DNA of 64,000 nt from Nocardioides guangzhouensis (lineage in GTDB: Bacteria; Actinomycetota; Actinomycetes; Propionibacteriales; Nocardioidaceae): contig NZ_SDKM01000010.1 in NCBI RefSeq assembly GCF_004519545.1, forward strand, positions 82,398-146,397, in the 5' to 3' direction. This document shows positions 27,904 through 36,513 of this stretch, one piece after another (position 1 is the stretch's first letter; every line of letters starts with the position of its first letter). A program made the position numbers and the translations under genes. The notes under the pieces were generated by a model. That model had not been told where the DNA came from and ran no database searches. It saw only the letters and a program-made list of their open reading frames with translations.

Positions 27904-28974
27904 GTGACCCAGCCGTCCGACCAGCCGAGCAACGCCTACGCCGCCGCGGGCGTCTCCATCGAGGCTGGCGACCGCGCGGTCGAGCTGATGAAGGGCTGGG
28001 TCGAGAAGGCCCGCCGCCCCGAGATGATCGGGGGCATCGGCGGCTTCGCGGGGCTGTTCGACGCCAGCGCGCTGCTGACCTACAACCGCCCGCTGCTGGC
28101 CACCTCCGCCGACGGCGTGGGCACCAAGGTCGCGATCGCCCAGGCCCTCGACAAGCACGACACGATCGGGTTCGACCTGGTCGGCATGCTGGTCGACGAC
28201 CTCGTGGTGTGTGGTGCCGAGCCGCTGTTCCTCACCGACTACATCGCCACCGGACGGGTGGTCCCCGAGCGGATCGCCGCGATCGTCAAGGGCATCGCCG
28301 AGGCCTGCGTCGAGGCCGGCTGCGCGCTGATCGGCGGCGAGACGGCGGAGCACCCCGGGCTGCTCGAGCCCGACGAGTACGACGTGGCCGGCGCGACCAC
28401 CGGCGTGGTCGAGGCGGAGAAGCTGCTCGGCCCCGGCCGGGTCCGCCCGGGTGACGCGGTGATCGCGATGGAGGCCTCGGGCCTGCACTCCAACGGCTAC
28501 TCGCTGGTGAGGCACGTCCTGCTGAGCTCTGCGGGCTGGTCGCTCGACCGGCACGTCGACGAGCTGGGCCGGACGCTGGGCGAGGAGCTGCTCGAGCCGA
28601 CCCGGATCTACGCGAAGGCCTGCCTGGCGCTCGCCGAGGAGACCGCGACCCACGCGATGTCCCACGTCACCGGTGGCGGGCTGGCCGCCAACCTGGCCCG
28701 GGTGATGCCCGAGGAGCTGGGCGCGACGATCGAGCGCGGCACCTGGACCCCGGCGCCGGTCTTCGACCTGGTGCGCCGGGTGGGCGACGTACCCCAGGCC
28801 GACCTGGAGCAGACCCTGAACTGCGGCGTCGGGATGGTCGCGCTCACCGACCCGGCCGATGCCTACAAGGCGGTCGCGGTGCTCGACCGGTTCGGCATCC
28901 GGGCCTGGGTCGCCGGGTCGGTCGCCAGCGGCGACGGGAGCGTGGAGCTGGTCGGGCAGCACCCCGGCTGGTGA
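27904..28974 (+). CDS. purM: Phosphoribosylformylglycinamidine cyclo-ligase (AIR synthetase)
   Basis: PurM closes FGAM to aminoimidazole ribotide with ATP. The 356-residue protein shows LLATSADGVGTKV, GFDLVGMLVDDLVVCGAEPLF, CALIGGETAEHPG and HVTGGGLAANLARV, all family segments. GTG 27904 follows GAGGAG. The frame opens earlier inside purF, but that part is antisense-like and unsupported. It forms the purF-purM operon. Confidence 0.97.
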   Translation: MTQPSDQPSNAYAAAGVSIEAGDRAVELMKGWVEKARRPEMIGGIGGFAGLFDASALLTYNRPLLATSADGVGTKVAIAQALDKHDTIGFDLVGMLVDDLVVCGAEPLFLTDYIATGRVVPERIAAIVKGIAEACVEAGCALIGGETAEHPGLLEPDEYDVAGATTGVVEAEKLLGPGRVRPGDAVIAMEASGLHSNGYSLVRHVLLSSAGWSLDRHVDELGRTLGEELLEPTRIYAKACLALAEETATHAMSHVTGGGLAANLARVMPEELGATIERGTWTPAPVFDLVRRVGDVPQADLEQTLNCGVGMVALTDPADAYKAVAVLDRFGIRAWVAGSVASGDGSVELVGQHPGW

Positions 28975-29171
28975 CCCGTCCGGCCACCGGATTCGGCCCG
29001 GTGGCGCGGTCCGCGGGCGCCCGGTGCCCGAAATGTGCGTATGCCCACGGCGAAAATCGTGGTCCCGGTGTGCGGGAACACCCACCGAGCGGGTAGCGTT
29101 GGGCCCACGAGAAACCAGAGACAGACCGGGAGCCCGTGAGCCCCGGCCAAGCGCGCGAGGGGGTCGTTCCT

Positions 29172-29363
29172 GTGGGACGCGGCCGAGCAAAAGCCAAGCA
29201 GACGAAGGTCGCCCGTGACCTGAAGTACCGCACGCACGAGACGGACTTCGGGGCCCTGGCCAACGAGCTGCACGGCAACAACCAGTCCAAGGCCGACGAG
29301 GCGGACTCGCCCGAGGACGAGTACGACGACTGGTCGGACTACTCCCAGTCGCGACGCGACTGA
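29172..29363 (+). CDS. DUF3073 small protein
   Basis: The 63-residue protein begins GRGRAKAKQTKVARDLKYRT, the hallmark of DUF3073, and ends in an acidic stretch (EADSPEDEYDDWSDYSQS). It is highly conserved in Actinobacteria and has no known function. The basic head and acidic tail suggest nucleic acid or ribosome contact, which is only an inference. GTG 29172 matches the family start; an earlier GTG at 29136 would add a non-conserved leader. GAGGGGG lies about 9 nt upstream. Confidence 0.9.
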   Translation: MGRGRAKAKQTKVARDLKYRTHETDFGALANELHGNNQSKADEADSPEDEYDDWSDYSQSRRD

Positions 29364-29497
29364 CGCCCACCGCACCCTGACGGTCAGGCCGTCGGGGTGT
29401 CGTGCTGCCCGGACCCGGGCGCGGTGGCCGCGCGCCGTACCCGTCGCTCGGTCGCGCAGGACCGTCGCCTCGCCCTGCCCTCCCACCCCGGGATCGG

Positions 29498-29560
29498 GAT
29501 AGTCCCAAACGAAACGGTCGTCGTGCGGATGGATCCGCGACCGTTTCGTTCGGGACTATC
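29498..29560. repeat. Long hairpin, type A, third locus
   Basis: A 23-bp stem with one mismatch (29498-29520 with 29538-29560) encloses a loop that forms a further small stem (GCGGAT/ATCCGC). The outer sequence GATAGTCCC and the inner AACGAAACGG match hairpin A at 14311 and 15331. Here it stands alone without a type B partner. It lies between convergent DUF3073 and dehydrogenase genes and probably serves both as terminator. Confidence 0.85.
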
Positions 29561-29571
29561 GGGCAGCTCGG

Positions 29572-30651
29572 TCAGCGGTTGAGGTAGAGGCCACGCAGGC
29601 GGCCGACCTCGCGGATGCGGCGCTCGGCGAGGCGGTCGGCAGCGATGGCCGGGGGTACGCCGTCGTCCCGGGCGAGCTCGAAGACCCGGCGGGTGGTCTC
29701 GAAGATGCCGGACGCCCGGTGCTGGGCGCGCTCGAAGGAGAAGCCCTCGAGCTCGTCGGCGACCTGGATGACGCCACCGGAGTTCACGCAGTAGTCGGGG
29801 GCGTAGAGGATGCCGCGGTCGGCGAGCTGCTTCTCGATGCCCGGGTGCGCGAGCTGGTTGTTGGCCGCACCGCAGACGATCTTCGCGCTGAGCTGCTGGA
29901 CGACCGTGTCCGTGATCGCGCCGCCGAGCGCGCAGGGGGCGTAGACGTCGAGCTCGGAGGCGACCAGCGCCTCGGTCGACTCGACCGCGGTGACCTGCGG
30001 GAACTCGTCGCGGACCCGCTCGACCGCGGGCGCCCAGACGTCGGTGACGACAACGGTGGCGCCGTCCTCGATCAGGTGGCGGACCAGGTGCCGGCCGACC
30101 TTGCCTACGCCGGCGATGCCGACGGTGCGGCCGGCCAGGGTCGGCTCTCCCCAGGTCGCCTCGGCGGCGGCGCGCATCCCCTGGAACGTGCCGTACGCCG
30201 TGAGCACCGAGCTGTCGCCCGCGCCGCCGTGGGCGACGGTGCGGCCGGTGACGAACGAGCTCTCCCGAGCGATGTGGTCCATGTCCTCGGAGAAGGTGCC
30301 GACGTCGCAGGCGGTGTAGTAGCGCCCGTTGAGCGACTCGACGAAGCGGCCGTAGGCCCGCAGCAGGGCCTCGGTCTTGATCGCGGTCGGGTCCCCGACG
30401 ATGACCGCCTTGCCGCCGCCGAGGTCGAGCCCGGCGAGGGCGTTCTTGTAGGTCATGCCGCGCGACAGGTTCAGCACGTCGGCGACCGCGTCGGCGGTGC
30501 TGGCGTACGGGTAGAAGCGGGTGCCGCCGAGGGCGGGACCCAGCGCGGTGGAGTGGAGGGCGATGATCGACTTGAGGCCGCTCTCCTGGTCGTGGCAGAA
30601 GACGACTTGCTCGTGCTCGGTGTCGAGCAGCTCGGACGGGAACCCGGTCAC
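29572..30651 (-). CDS. Glu/Leu/Phe/Val dehydrogenase, valine dehydrogenase type
   Basis: This enzyme oxidatively deaminates branched-chain amino acids with NAD, feeding acyl-CoA precursors. The 359-residue length is that of leucine/valine dehydrogenases rather than glutamate dehydrogenase. Catalytic Lys lies in [14 protein letters not shown] (about 81), with the NAD motif GIAGVGKVG and [21 protein letters not shown] 30651 follows AAAGG. It is divergent from bldC across about 185 nt, an arrangement also seen in other actinobacteria as far as I recall. Substrate preference cannot be fixed from sequence. Confidence 0.92.
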   Translation of the reverse strand: MTGFPSELLDTEHEQVVFCHDQESGLKSIIALHSTALGPALGGTRFYPYASTADAVADVLNLSRGMTYKNALAGLDLGGGKAVIVGDPTAIKTEALLRAYGRFVESLNGRYYTACDVGTFSEDMDHIARESSFVTGRTVAHGGAGDSSVLTAYGTFQGMRAAAEATWGEPTLAGRTVGIAGVGKVGRHLVRHLIEDGATVVVTDVWAPAVERVRDEFPQVTAVESTEALVASELDVYAPCALGGAITDTVVQQLSAKIVCGAANNQLAHPGIEKQLADRGILYAPDYCVNSGGVIQVADELEGFSFERAQHRASGIFETTRRVFELARDDGVPPAIAADRLAERRIREVGRLRGLYLNR

Positions 30652-30835
30652 GGTGGCGACCTTTCTCTGTATCAGCCAACTGGTTGTGGCATCATTTGTC
30701 CTGTTTGGTGAGGTCCCGCATGGGTGGCGCAGACACCTCTACCCCAGACTAGGAGGGGGAGGGGCACTGCGCGAAAACCAGACACGTCCGGCGATCCCGG
30801 ACGCCAGCAACTCTCAAGGAGCAGAAAGCCACAAG

Positions 30836-31030
30836 ATGAACCCGCGAATCGACGAAGCAGAGAACCTGCTCACGCCGTCCGAGGTTGCTGCCCTGTTCCG
30901 CGTGGATCCGAAGACGGTGACACGCTGGGCCAAGGCCGGCAAGATCGGGTCGATCCGCACTCTCGGGGGGCATCGCCGTTTCCGTGAGTCGGAGGTCCGA
31001 CAGCTACTCGAGGCCGACGGATCGCAGTGA
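30836..31030 (+). CDS. bldC: BldC-family developmental regulator
   Basis: BldC is a small MerR-like DNA-binding protein that in Streptomyces delays entry into development. The 64-residue protein has the helix-turn-helix TPSEVAALFRVDPKTVTRWA and wing segment SIRTLGGHRRFRESEVRQLL, nearly the whole conserved chain. It lacks any effector domain, as is normal for BldC. ATG 30836 has AAGGAG about 14 nt upstream, a long spacing. In this likely non-mycelial genus its target set is unknown. It is divergent from the dehydrogenase gene. Confidence 0.95.
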   Translation: MNPRIDEAENLLTPSEVAALFRVDPKTVTRWAKAGKIGSIRTLGGHRRFRESEVRQLLEADGSQ

Positions 31031-31051
31031 GCTCCATCCACAACTGAACGA

Positions 31052-31819
31052 TCACCCGAAGGAGCCGTGCCGGCCTCGTCCCTCGACGAACCGGGCGGCT
31101 CCTTCCACGCTCTCGGCCGCCAGCGGCACCATCCCGTGCCGCAGCTCGTTCGCCATCGCCTCCTCGAAGTCGAGGTCGGCCTGCTCCAGCAGGCTGGCCC
31201 GGTCGTGCCGAAGACACACCTGCGGGTGTACGGCGACCTGCGCGGCCAGCTCGCGGGCCGCGGCCAGCGCCTCCCCGGAGGGGACCACCCGGTTCACCAG
31301 GCCCATCGTGAGCGCCTCGTCGGCGGGCACCGGGCGCCCGGTGAGCACCAGGTCCAGCGCCTGGGACTGCCCGATCAGCCGCGGCAGCCGCACCGTGCCG
31401 CCGTCGATGAGCGGCACGCCCCAGCGCCGGCAGAACACGCCCAGCACCGCATCCTCGGCGGCCACCCGCAGGTCGGCCCAGAGCGCGAGCTCGAGCCCGC
31501 CGGCCACCGCGTAGCCCTCGACCGCCGCGATCACCGGCTTGGTCAGCCGGAGCCGCGTCGGGCCCATCGGGCCGTCACCGTCTGGCGCCACCCGGTTGCC
31601 GCGCGTGGTGCCGATCGCGGCCAGGTCGGCTCCGGAGCAGAAGGTGCCGCCGGCGCCGGTCAGCACCGCGACCAGCGCTGCGTCGTCGGCCTCGAACGCG
31701 CGGAACGCGTCGGCCAGGAGCGCCGCGGTCGGTCCGTCGACCGCGTTGCGCACCTCGGGCCGGTCGAGCGTGACCGTCGTGACCGGACCTTCGTGGGTGA
31801 CCCGCACCGGCTCGTTCAT
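31052..31819 (-). CDS. Enoyl-CoA hydratase/isomerase family protein
   Basis: The 255-residue crotonase-fold protein shows GGTFCSGADLAAIG (first oxyanion loop), AAVEGYAVAGGLELALWADLRVAAEDA (second) and VNRVVPSGEALAAA. At the site usually holding the second catalytic Glu the segment WGVPLIDGGTVRLPRLIG has Asp instead, so activity may differ from true hydratases. It starts at ATG 31819, which overlaps the upstream gene stop as ATGA. Coupling to a glycosidase-like gene is unusual. Confidence 0.9.
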   Translation of the reverse strand: MNEPVRVTHEGPVTTVTLDRPEVRNAVDGPTAALLADAFRAFEADDAALVAVLTGAGGTFCSGADLAAIGTTRGNRVAPDGDGPMGPTRLRLTKPVIAAVEGYAVAGGLELALWADLRVAAEDAVLGVFCRRWGVPLIDGGTVRLPRLIGQSQALDLVLTGRPVPADEALTMGLVNRVVPSGEALAAARELAAQVAVHPQVCLRHDRASLLEQADLDFEEAMANELRHGMVPLAAESVEGAARFVEGRGRHGSFG

Positions 31820-33159
31820 GGGCGTCCCTCCGTCCGCAGCACCAGCACGTCGCCGTGGGTGCCGTAGCCGGCGACGCCGCCACCGTACGGCGTCCCGTCG
31901 AAGGTCAGCAGCAGCCACCGCCCGTCGCGCTCGACCAGCGAGGGCCACGGGATGTTCGTCGGGTACGGCGCGTCCAGCGAGCCGACCTCGGTCATCGCGA
32001 GGTCGAACACGGGGAACCGGCCGCGCAGCGGCTTCGGGTTGTCCCGGCCGTCGCTGGCCAGCACCCGCCAGGTCCCGTCGAACCGGGCCAGCATCGCGCC
32101 CTCGGTGCCGCGGCGGTCGGAGGCGGCGCCGAGCAGCTCCCAGCCGTCCAGCCGGCCGGGCTCCCGAGCCCGGGCCAGGGCCGGGTAGAAGTCGAAGAAC
32201 TTCCGGGCCGCGACGAACGACACGTGCCAGTGCCCGTCGACCACCGCCAGGTGCGGGTCCCAGGTGCCCACGCACGGCGTCGGCAGGTCGCCGACCGGCA
32301 GCGCGAGCGGCACCGCGTCCAGGACGTGCTCGCCGGCCAGCAGGTCCGCGGTGCTGGTGGACAGCGTGATGCCCATCGACGTGTGGTCGAAGTCGCCCCA
32401 GGTGCTCGACGCCAACAGCCAGCGGTCGCCGTCGCGGACCAGGTGCACCGCGTGGTCGCCCAGCACCCGCCCGCCGCGGTGGACGTAGAGGTCGGCCCGG
32501 TGCTCCAGGGCGAACGTGTCGGGGTCGAACCCCCAGACGCCGGTGTGGGCGGTGTCGAAGAAGCCCGGACCGGCATGGGTGGCGGTCACCAGCAGCCGCC
32601 CGTCGCGTTCGTACGGTGTGCCGTCGGCGTGGGTGACGAACCCGACGTCGCGCAGTCCGAGCTGGCCGAACGTGCCCGCCCGCACCGCCGTGACCGGCGT
32701 ACGTTCGTGGGACTCGCGGGGCAGCCAGGCCGTGTCCGCCCCGAGCCCGGCCAGGAACGCGGGGTCGGTGGTGGGCACCCGGTCGGCGAGGTCGACCTTG
32801 GCCCGCGGCGTCCACGTGTCGTCGGCGAGCGTGAGCACGGTGAGCTGGCGGCCGGTCAGGGTCGCCGCGAGGCCGTCCGGCGGGGTGTCGGGCCGGCCGT
32901 GCCGGCGGCTGCGGTGGTGGGTGGTGCGCCCGGTCCCGTCGGTGACGTCGAGACCGGCCAGCCGGCGCCCACCGTCGTACCACGCCTCCAGCAGCACCCC
33001 GCCCGGCCCGCGGAACCCGGCCACCACACGACCGGCCAGGTCGTGGGTGCCCAGCCGCGCCTCCACCGCGGCGTACGGCGCCACGAAGCCGGTGCGCCGC
33101 TCGTCCGCGACCAGCGCGACCGGACGGGACCGGTGGACGGGCGAGAACGGCGACAGCAC
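31816..33159 (-). CDS. GH43-like five-bladed propeller protein
   Basis: The 447-residue protein has no signal peptide. It reads as a beta-propeller of the glycoside hydrolase 43/DUF4185 kind: repeated W-containing blades (TGVWGFDPDT, DRWLLASSTWGDFDHTSMG, TWDPHLAVVDGHWHVSFVA, WELLGAASDRRGTEGAMLARFDGTWRVLASD, NIPWPSLVERDGRWLLLTFDG). An enzyme role is not certain. GTG 33159 stands 7 nt behind TAGGGT (33172-33167), and a palindrome array begins 9 bases upstream of that box, covering the -35 area. It is coupled to the enoyl-CoA hydratase gene by ATGA. Confidence 0.65.
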   Translation of the reverse strand: MLSPFSPVHRSRPVALVADERRTGFVAPYAAVEARLGTHDLAGRVVAGFRGPGGVLLEAWYDGGRRLAGLDVTDGTGRTTHHRSRRHGRPDTPPDGLAATLTGRQLTVLTLADDTWTPRAKVDLADRVPTTDPAFLAGLGADTAWLPRESHERTPVTAVRAGTFGQLGLRDVGFVTHADGTPYERDGRLLVTATHAGPGFFDTAHTGVWGFDPDTFALEHRADLYVHRGGRVLGDHAVHLVRDGDRWLLASSTWGDFDHTSMGITLSTSTADLLAGEHVLDAVPLALPVGDLPTPCVGTWDPHLAVVDGHWHVSFVAARKFFDFYPALARAREPGRLDGWELLGAASDRRGTEGAMLARFDGTWRVLASDGRDNPKPLRGRFPVFDLAMTEVGSLDAPYPTNIPWPSLVERDGRWLLLTFDGTPYGGGVAGYGTHGDVLVLRTEGRP

Positions 33160-33180
33160 GTCCTTCACCCTAGGACCGCT

Positions 33181-33293
33181 GACCCGGCACATCTTGTGCC
33201 GGGTCGCCTTGGTCCAGACGCGGTGAGTCGGCACATCTTGTGCCGGGTCACCGCCTTGGGGACGTGGTGAGTCGGCACATCTTGTGCCGGGTC
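33181..33293. repeat. 44-bp tandem palindrome array (three palindromes)
   Basis: Palindromes lie at 33181-33205, 33225-33249 and 33269-33293, exactly 44 bp apart. The first has perfect 11-nt arms, GACCCGGCACA and TGTGCCGGGTC, around TCT. The others keep the core CGGCACA-TCT-TGTGCCG with a GAGT left edge. The 19-nt spacers are also related (CCTTGG...ACG..GT). The third copy overlaps the stop codon of the upstream membrane-protein gene and the first covers the -35 area of the GH43-like gene. It may be an operator array or a palindromic repeat cluster. Confidence 0.85.
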
Positions 33294-35853
33294 AGCGGAG
33301 GCGGCGGACGTACGCCGCCGCCTTCCGCAGGTCGGCCAGGCGCTGCTCCCAGGTCACCCCGACGACCGTGAGCACCGTGCCGACCAGCCCGATGAGCACC
33401 CACTGGGGCGCCACCGAGGCGTACTGCGCCTCCCGGAGCACCAGCACCAGCCCGACCGCGGCACCGGCGACCAGCGGGGTCGCCCACCGCAGCAGGACCC
33501 CGGCGACGACCAGCACCAGGCAGGCCAGGCCCAGCCAGAAGGCCCGGATCGTGACCGGCTCCACCAGGACCAGCAGCAGCGACGGGCCGAGCGCCAGCCC
33601 GAGCCCGGCGGAGAGGGCCCGGCGGCTGGACACCGCGGTGTCGCGCATCCGGACCAGCCCGACCCCGATCAGCACCAGCGCCAGCGGCAGCGTGTAGGCC
33701 TCGACGGTGCCGACACCGAGCTGCTCGAGCCGCACCCACTGGGCCAGGGTCAGCAGGCCGAGGCCGGTCCAGCCCAGCTCGGTACGGTCCGGGTTGCGCA
33801 GTGCGGAGACCATCACGAGGGCGCCGGCCAGGGTGAGGTAGACGGCCAGCCAGGTCTGGTCGACGCCGGTCCCGGACAGCACGGACACCGGGACCGCGAC
33901 CAGCACGGCCAGCGTGCCGCCGAGCTCGCGGGCGAACGTCGGGCGGACGATCGCGAGCAGCCCGGCCAGGACCACGACCGGCACGGCCCGCCAGACCAGG
34001 TCCCCGCCGGCCAGGTGCAGCAGCGTCCAGACCAGAGCGCCCGCGACCGGGGCCAGGGCCACGTCGCCGACGACCCGCACCCCGTCCCGGCCCCGGAACG
34101 AGGCCCAGCCGGCGGCCGCGGTCAGCAGGGTCAGCAGGGCGGCGGTGGTCACGTCGTTGCCGACCGCGGTGACCGCGGCGAGGACCGACACCGCCGCGGC
34201 GCCGGCGGCGGGCAGCGTCACCGGCACGCCGTGGAGCACCGGCGTGGCGCGCAGCCCGGCCGTCGCCAGCGCGACGACGACGGCGACCTGGACGGCGAGG
34301 GCCGAACCGAGCGGGACGTCGTACAGCCCGGGCAGGACCGCCACGGTGCCGCCGACGGCCACCACGGCCAGGTCCGTGAGCCCGCGCCTCCCGGGGCCGC
34401 CGGCCGGGCGCAGCGACACCGCGAGCGCGGCGACGGCCGCCGCGGCCGCGGCCGGCAGCAGGACCAGCCACGTCGCCGGGGTGGGGCCACCGCCGACACG
34501 GTCACCGGCGCCGAGGGTCCACACGCCCAGCTCCAGCAGCGTCTCGAGACCGCGGCCACCCTCGGCGAGCACCCACAGCCCCAGACCGGTGCCGGCGGCG
34601 AGGGCCGGGGCCACCAGGACCCACTGCCAGCGACCGGGGAGGAGGTACGACGCCACGCCGGCGCCGGCGACCACGGCCAGGCCGGTCAGCACGACAGGGA
34701 CGGTGGACTCGTCGACGACGGGGGCGACCGTGAGCACGACCAGGACGGCCACACCGATCGACGCGGCGCTCACACGCAGCGCCTCGGGGGCGGCCCGGAC
34801 CAGGGCCGGGGCGGCGGCGAGCCCGGCGGCGGCCAGCAGCGGCCAGCCCTCGATCCGGAGCCAGACGTCCGCGAACGACGGGTCGTCGAGCACCCGTCCG
34901 AGACCGAGGGCGACCAGCAGCAGCCACCAGATGCCGCAGAGCAGCGTCGCACCGGCGGCGGCGACCCGCAGGCCGGCGGCGTGGCTCAGGGCGGCGACCG
35001 CGGCCAGCGCAAGAACCAGGATCGTCAGCGCGAGGGCCTCGGCGGTGCCGGCCAGGTCGGTGACGGCGGCCGCGGCGAGGGCGGTCCCAGCGATGGCGAC
35101 CAGCTGTGCCCCGACCAGCGGCCGCAGGGAGGTGCGCCCCACCGCGGCCGCGGTGGCGGAGCCGACGACCCCGAGGACCGAGCCGACCAGCGCCACGAAG
35201 CCGGTGGACGAGACAGCGTCGAGCCAGCCGGCCGAGAGGGCGCCGAGCAGGTCGAGGACGAGGAAGCCGAGGAGCAGCAGCCCGAACGACTCCGCCCCCG
35301 CGGGCAGGCCGCGCCGCGCCATCCAGCCGGTGGCGGCGCCCGCGCCGGAGGTGAGCGCGAGCAGGATCACGGTGCGGGTGCCGAAGCCGAGGTCGCCCCA
35401 GGCCACCACGAGGAAGACGATCGCCGCCGCCAGCAGGCAGGTCGCACCCAGGCCGAGCAGGATGCGGGGGACCGAGGCGGCACCGAGGCCGGTGCTCCGC
35501 TCGCGCGACGCGGAGGTCGGGTAGGCGGGAAGGGCGGTGACGTCGATGCGGGGAGCGGTCGCGGGAGCCGGACCGGTCGCGGAGGCCGCGACTCCGGCCG
35601 CGACCGGCTGGGCGACCGGCTGGCCGACTGGCTGGGCGACTGGCTGGGCGGCTGGATGGGCGACCGGCTGGGCGACGGCGACCGCCGCAGCAGCCAGCCT
35701 GGCGACCAGGGAGTCGGCGTGGGTGAGGGTGCGGAACAGCGCCTCGGCGTCGGGACCGGTCAGCGTGGCGTCGCAGTGCCGGCACTGCGTGGCGGCGTAC
35801 GTGATGGCCTGCCGGCAGCACGGGCAGACCTCGGGGTCGGCGTAGCGGATCAT
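33292..35853 (-). CDS. Large polytopic membrane protein with N-terminal zinc ribbon (SCO7613-like)
   Basis: The 853-residue protein starts with a zinc-ribbon-like knuckle (CPCC...CRHC, residues about 9-27), then a low-complexity linker of AQPV repeats (about 62-90) and over twenty hydrophobic segments filling residues 135-840. The plan matches the actinobacterial SCO7613 C-terminal-domain membrane proteins, whose function is unknown. The AQPV part is encoded by a 12-bp nucleotide repeat that may vary in length. It ends within a palindrome array. The protein is exceptionally rich in Ala, Val and Leu. Confidence 0.75.
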   Translation of the reverse strand: MIRYADPEVCPCCRQAITYAATQCRHCDATLTGPDAEALFRTLTHADSLVARLAAAAVAVAQPVAHPAAQPVAQPVGQPVAQPVAAGVAASATGPAPATAPRIDVTALPAYPTSASRERSTGLGAASVPRILLGLGATCLLAAAIVFLVVAWGDLGFGTRTVILLALTSGAGAATGWMARRGLPAGAESFGLLLLGFLVLDLLGALSAGWLDAVSSTGFVALVGSVLGVVGSATAAAVGRTSLRPLVGAQLVAIAGTALAAAAVTDLAGTAEALALTILVLALAAVAALSHAAGLRVAAAGATLLCGIWWLLLVALGLGRVLDDPSFADVWLRIEGWPLLAAAGLAAAPALVRAAPEALRVSAASIGVAVLVVLTVAPVVDESTVPVVLTGLAVVAGAGVASYLLPGRWQWVLVAPALAAGTGLGLWVLAEGGRGLETLLELGVWTLGAGDRVGGGPTPATWLVLLPAAAAAAVAALAVSLRPAGGPGRRGLTDLAVVAVGGTVAVLPGLYDVPLGSALAVQVAVVVALATAGLRATPVLHGVPVTLPAAGAAAVSVLAAVTAVGNDVTTAALLTLLTAAAGWASFRGRDGVRVVGDVALAPVAGALVWTLLHLAGGDLVWRAVPVVVLAGLLAIVRPTFARELGGTLAVLVAVPVSVLSGTGVDQTWLAVYLTLAGALVMVSALRNPDRTELGWTGLGLLTLAQWVRLEQLGVGTVEAYTLPLALVLIGVGLVRMRDTAVSSRRALSAGLGLALGPSLLLVLVEPVTIRAFWLGLACLVLVVAGVLLRWATPLVAGAAVGLVLVLREAQYASVAPQWVLIGLVGTVLTVVGVTWEQRLADLRKAAAYVRRLR

Positions 35854-35966
35854 GCATCCATTGCGCCAGCCGGCCGTGGGCCGCGTCGTGAGCGCGATCG
35901 CCCGACGTGGCTGAGCACGGGTACTCGGATCGGTCCGGGCAACCGCCGTCCGGGCGGCTGGAACGA

Positions 35967-36003
35967 CACGACCGCAGGCCCGGGATCCGGACCTGCGGTC
36001 GTG
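35967..36003 (-). terminator. Hairpin terminator after tRNA-Phe
   Basis: A perfect 12-bp stem (35967-35978 with 35992-36003) encloses a 13-nt loop that itself contains CCGG-CCGG. It begins 2 nt after the encoded CCA end of the minus-strand tRNA-Phe gene and has no T-run. Confidence 0.75.
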
Positions 36004-36005
36004 GG

Positions 36006-36082
36006 TGGTGGCCAGGGGCGGGGTCGAACCGCCGACCTTCCGATTTTCAGTCGGACGCTCGTACCAACTGAGCTACCTGGCC
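36006..36082 (-). tRNA. tRNA-Phe(GAA)
   Basis: On the minus strand the acceptor arms GGCCAGG and CCTGGCC pair fully. TAGCTCAGTTGG forms the D arm, the anticodon loop CTGAAAA gives GAA, and the T arm GGCGGTTCGACCCCGCC is regular. The 3' end CCA is encoded (36008-36006). A TATGGT box (36099-36094) upstream is a good -10. Confidence 0.97.
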
Positions 36083-36217
36083 AAGCCGCGGAAACCATAC
36101 CGCAGGGGTGCGATGGCCAAGAATTCGGCATCGGGCCTGCCTTTTGGCCCGGAACCTTCGCGCGCCCTATGCTGGTGCGGCTCGCGGGCGCGCCGGCTGG
36201 TGCGGACCCGGGGGCAG

Positions 36218-36290
36218 GCCCCCATCGTCTAGTGGCCTAGGACGTCGCCCTTTCACGGCGGTAGCACGGGTTCGAATCCCGTTGGGGGTG
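36218..36290 (+). tRNA. tRNA-Glu(TTC)
   Basis: The acceptor arms GCCCCCA and TGGGGGT pair with a G-U at position 1:72. The D arm has ATCGTCTAGTGGCCTAGGAC as in other tRNA-Glu, the anticodon loop CTTTCAC gives TTC, and the T arm is ACGGGTTCGAATCCCGT. CCA is not encoded: GCGA follows. TATGCT lies about 50 nt upstream as a possible -10. Confidence 0.97.
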
Positions 36291-36378
36291 CGAGTGGGAC
36301 CGGCCGTCACCGCCGATTGGGAGACCGCGGCGAGTGTAGGTTAGAGTTCCACCCGCCTCACAGATGAGGCAGCAACCA

Positions 36379-36455
36379 GGCCCCGTAGCGCAGTTGGTTA
36401 GCGCGCCGCCCTGTCACGGCGGAGGCCGCGGGTTCGAGTCCCGTCGGGGTCGCCA
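36379..36455 (+). tRNA. tRNA-Asp(GTC)
   Basis: The acceptor arms GGCCCCG and CGGGGTC pair with one G-U. The D arm GCGCAGTTGGTTAGCGC, anticodon loop CTGTCAC (GTC) and T arm GCGGGTTCGAGTCCCGT are regular, followed by discriminator G and encoded CCA (36453-36455). It lies 88 nt after tRNA-Glu. Confidence 0.97.
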
Positions 36456-36463
36456 CTGGCACC

Positions 36464-36494
36464 AGAGGCTCCGGATCGATGATCCGGGGCCTCT
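36464..36494 (+). terminator. Hairpin after tRNA-Asp
   Basis: The arms AGAGGCTCCGGATC (36464-36477) and GATCCGGGGCCTCT (36481-36494) pair over 14 bp with one mismatch around GAT. It can end the tRNA transcript and, on the other strand, the epimerase gene that ends at 36514. Confidence 0.75.
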
Positions 36495-36513
36495 CGTGAT
36501 TTCGGGGTACCGC

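Noticed and set aside
33181..33293. CRISPR array
   Set aside because: Only three units with 19-nt related spacers, palindromic repeats and no cas genes nearby; the spacers are too short and too similar.
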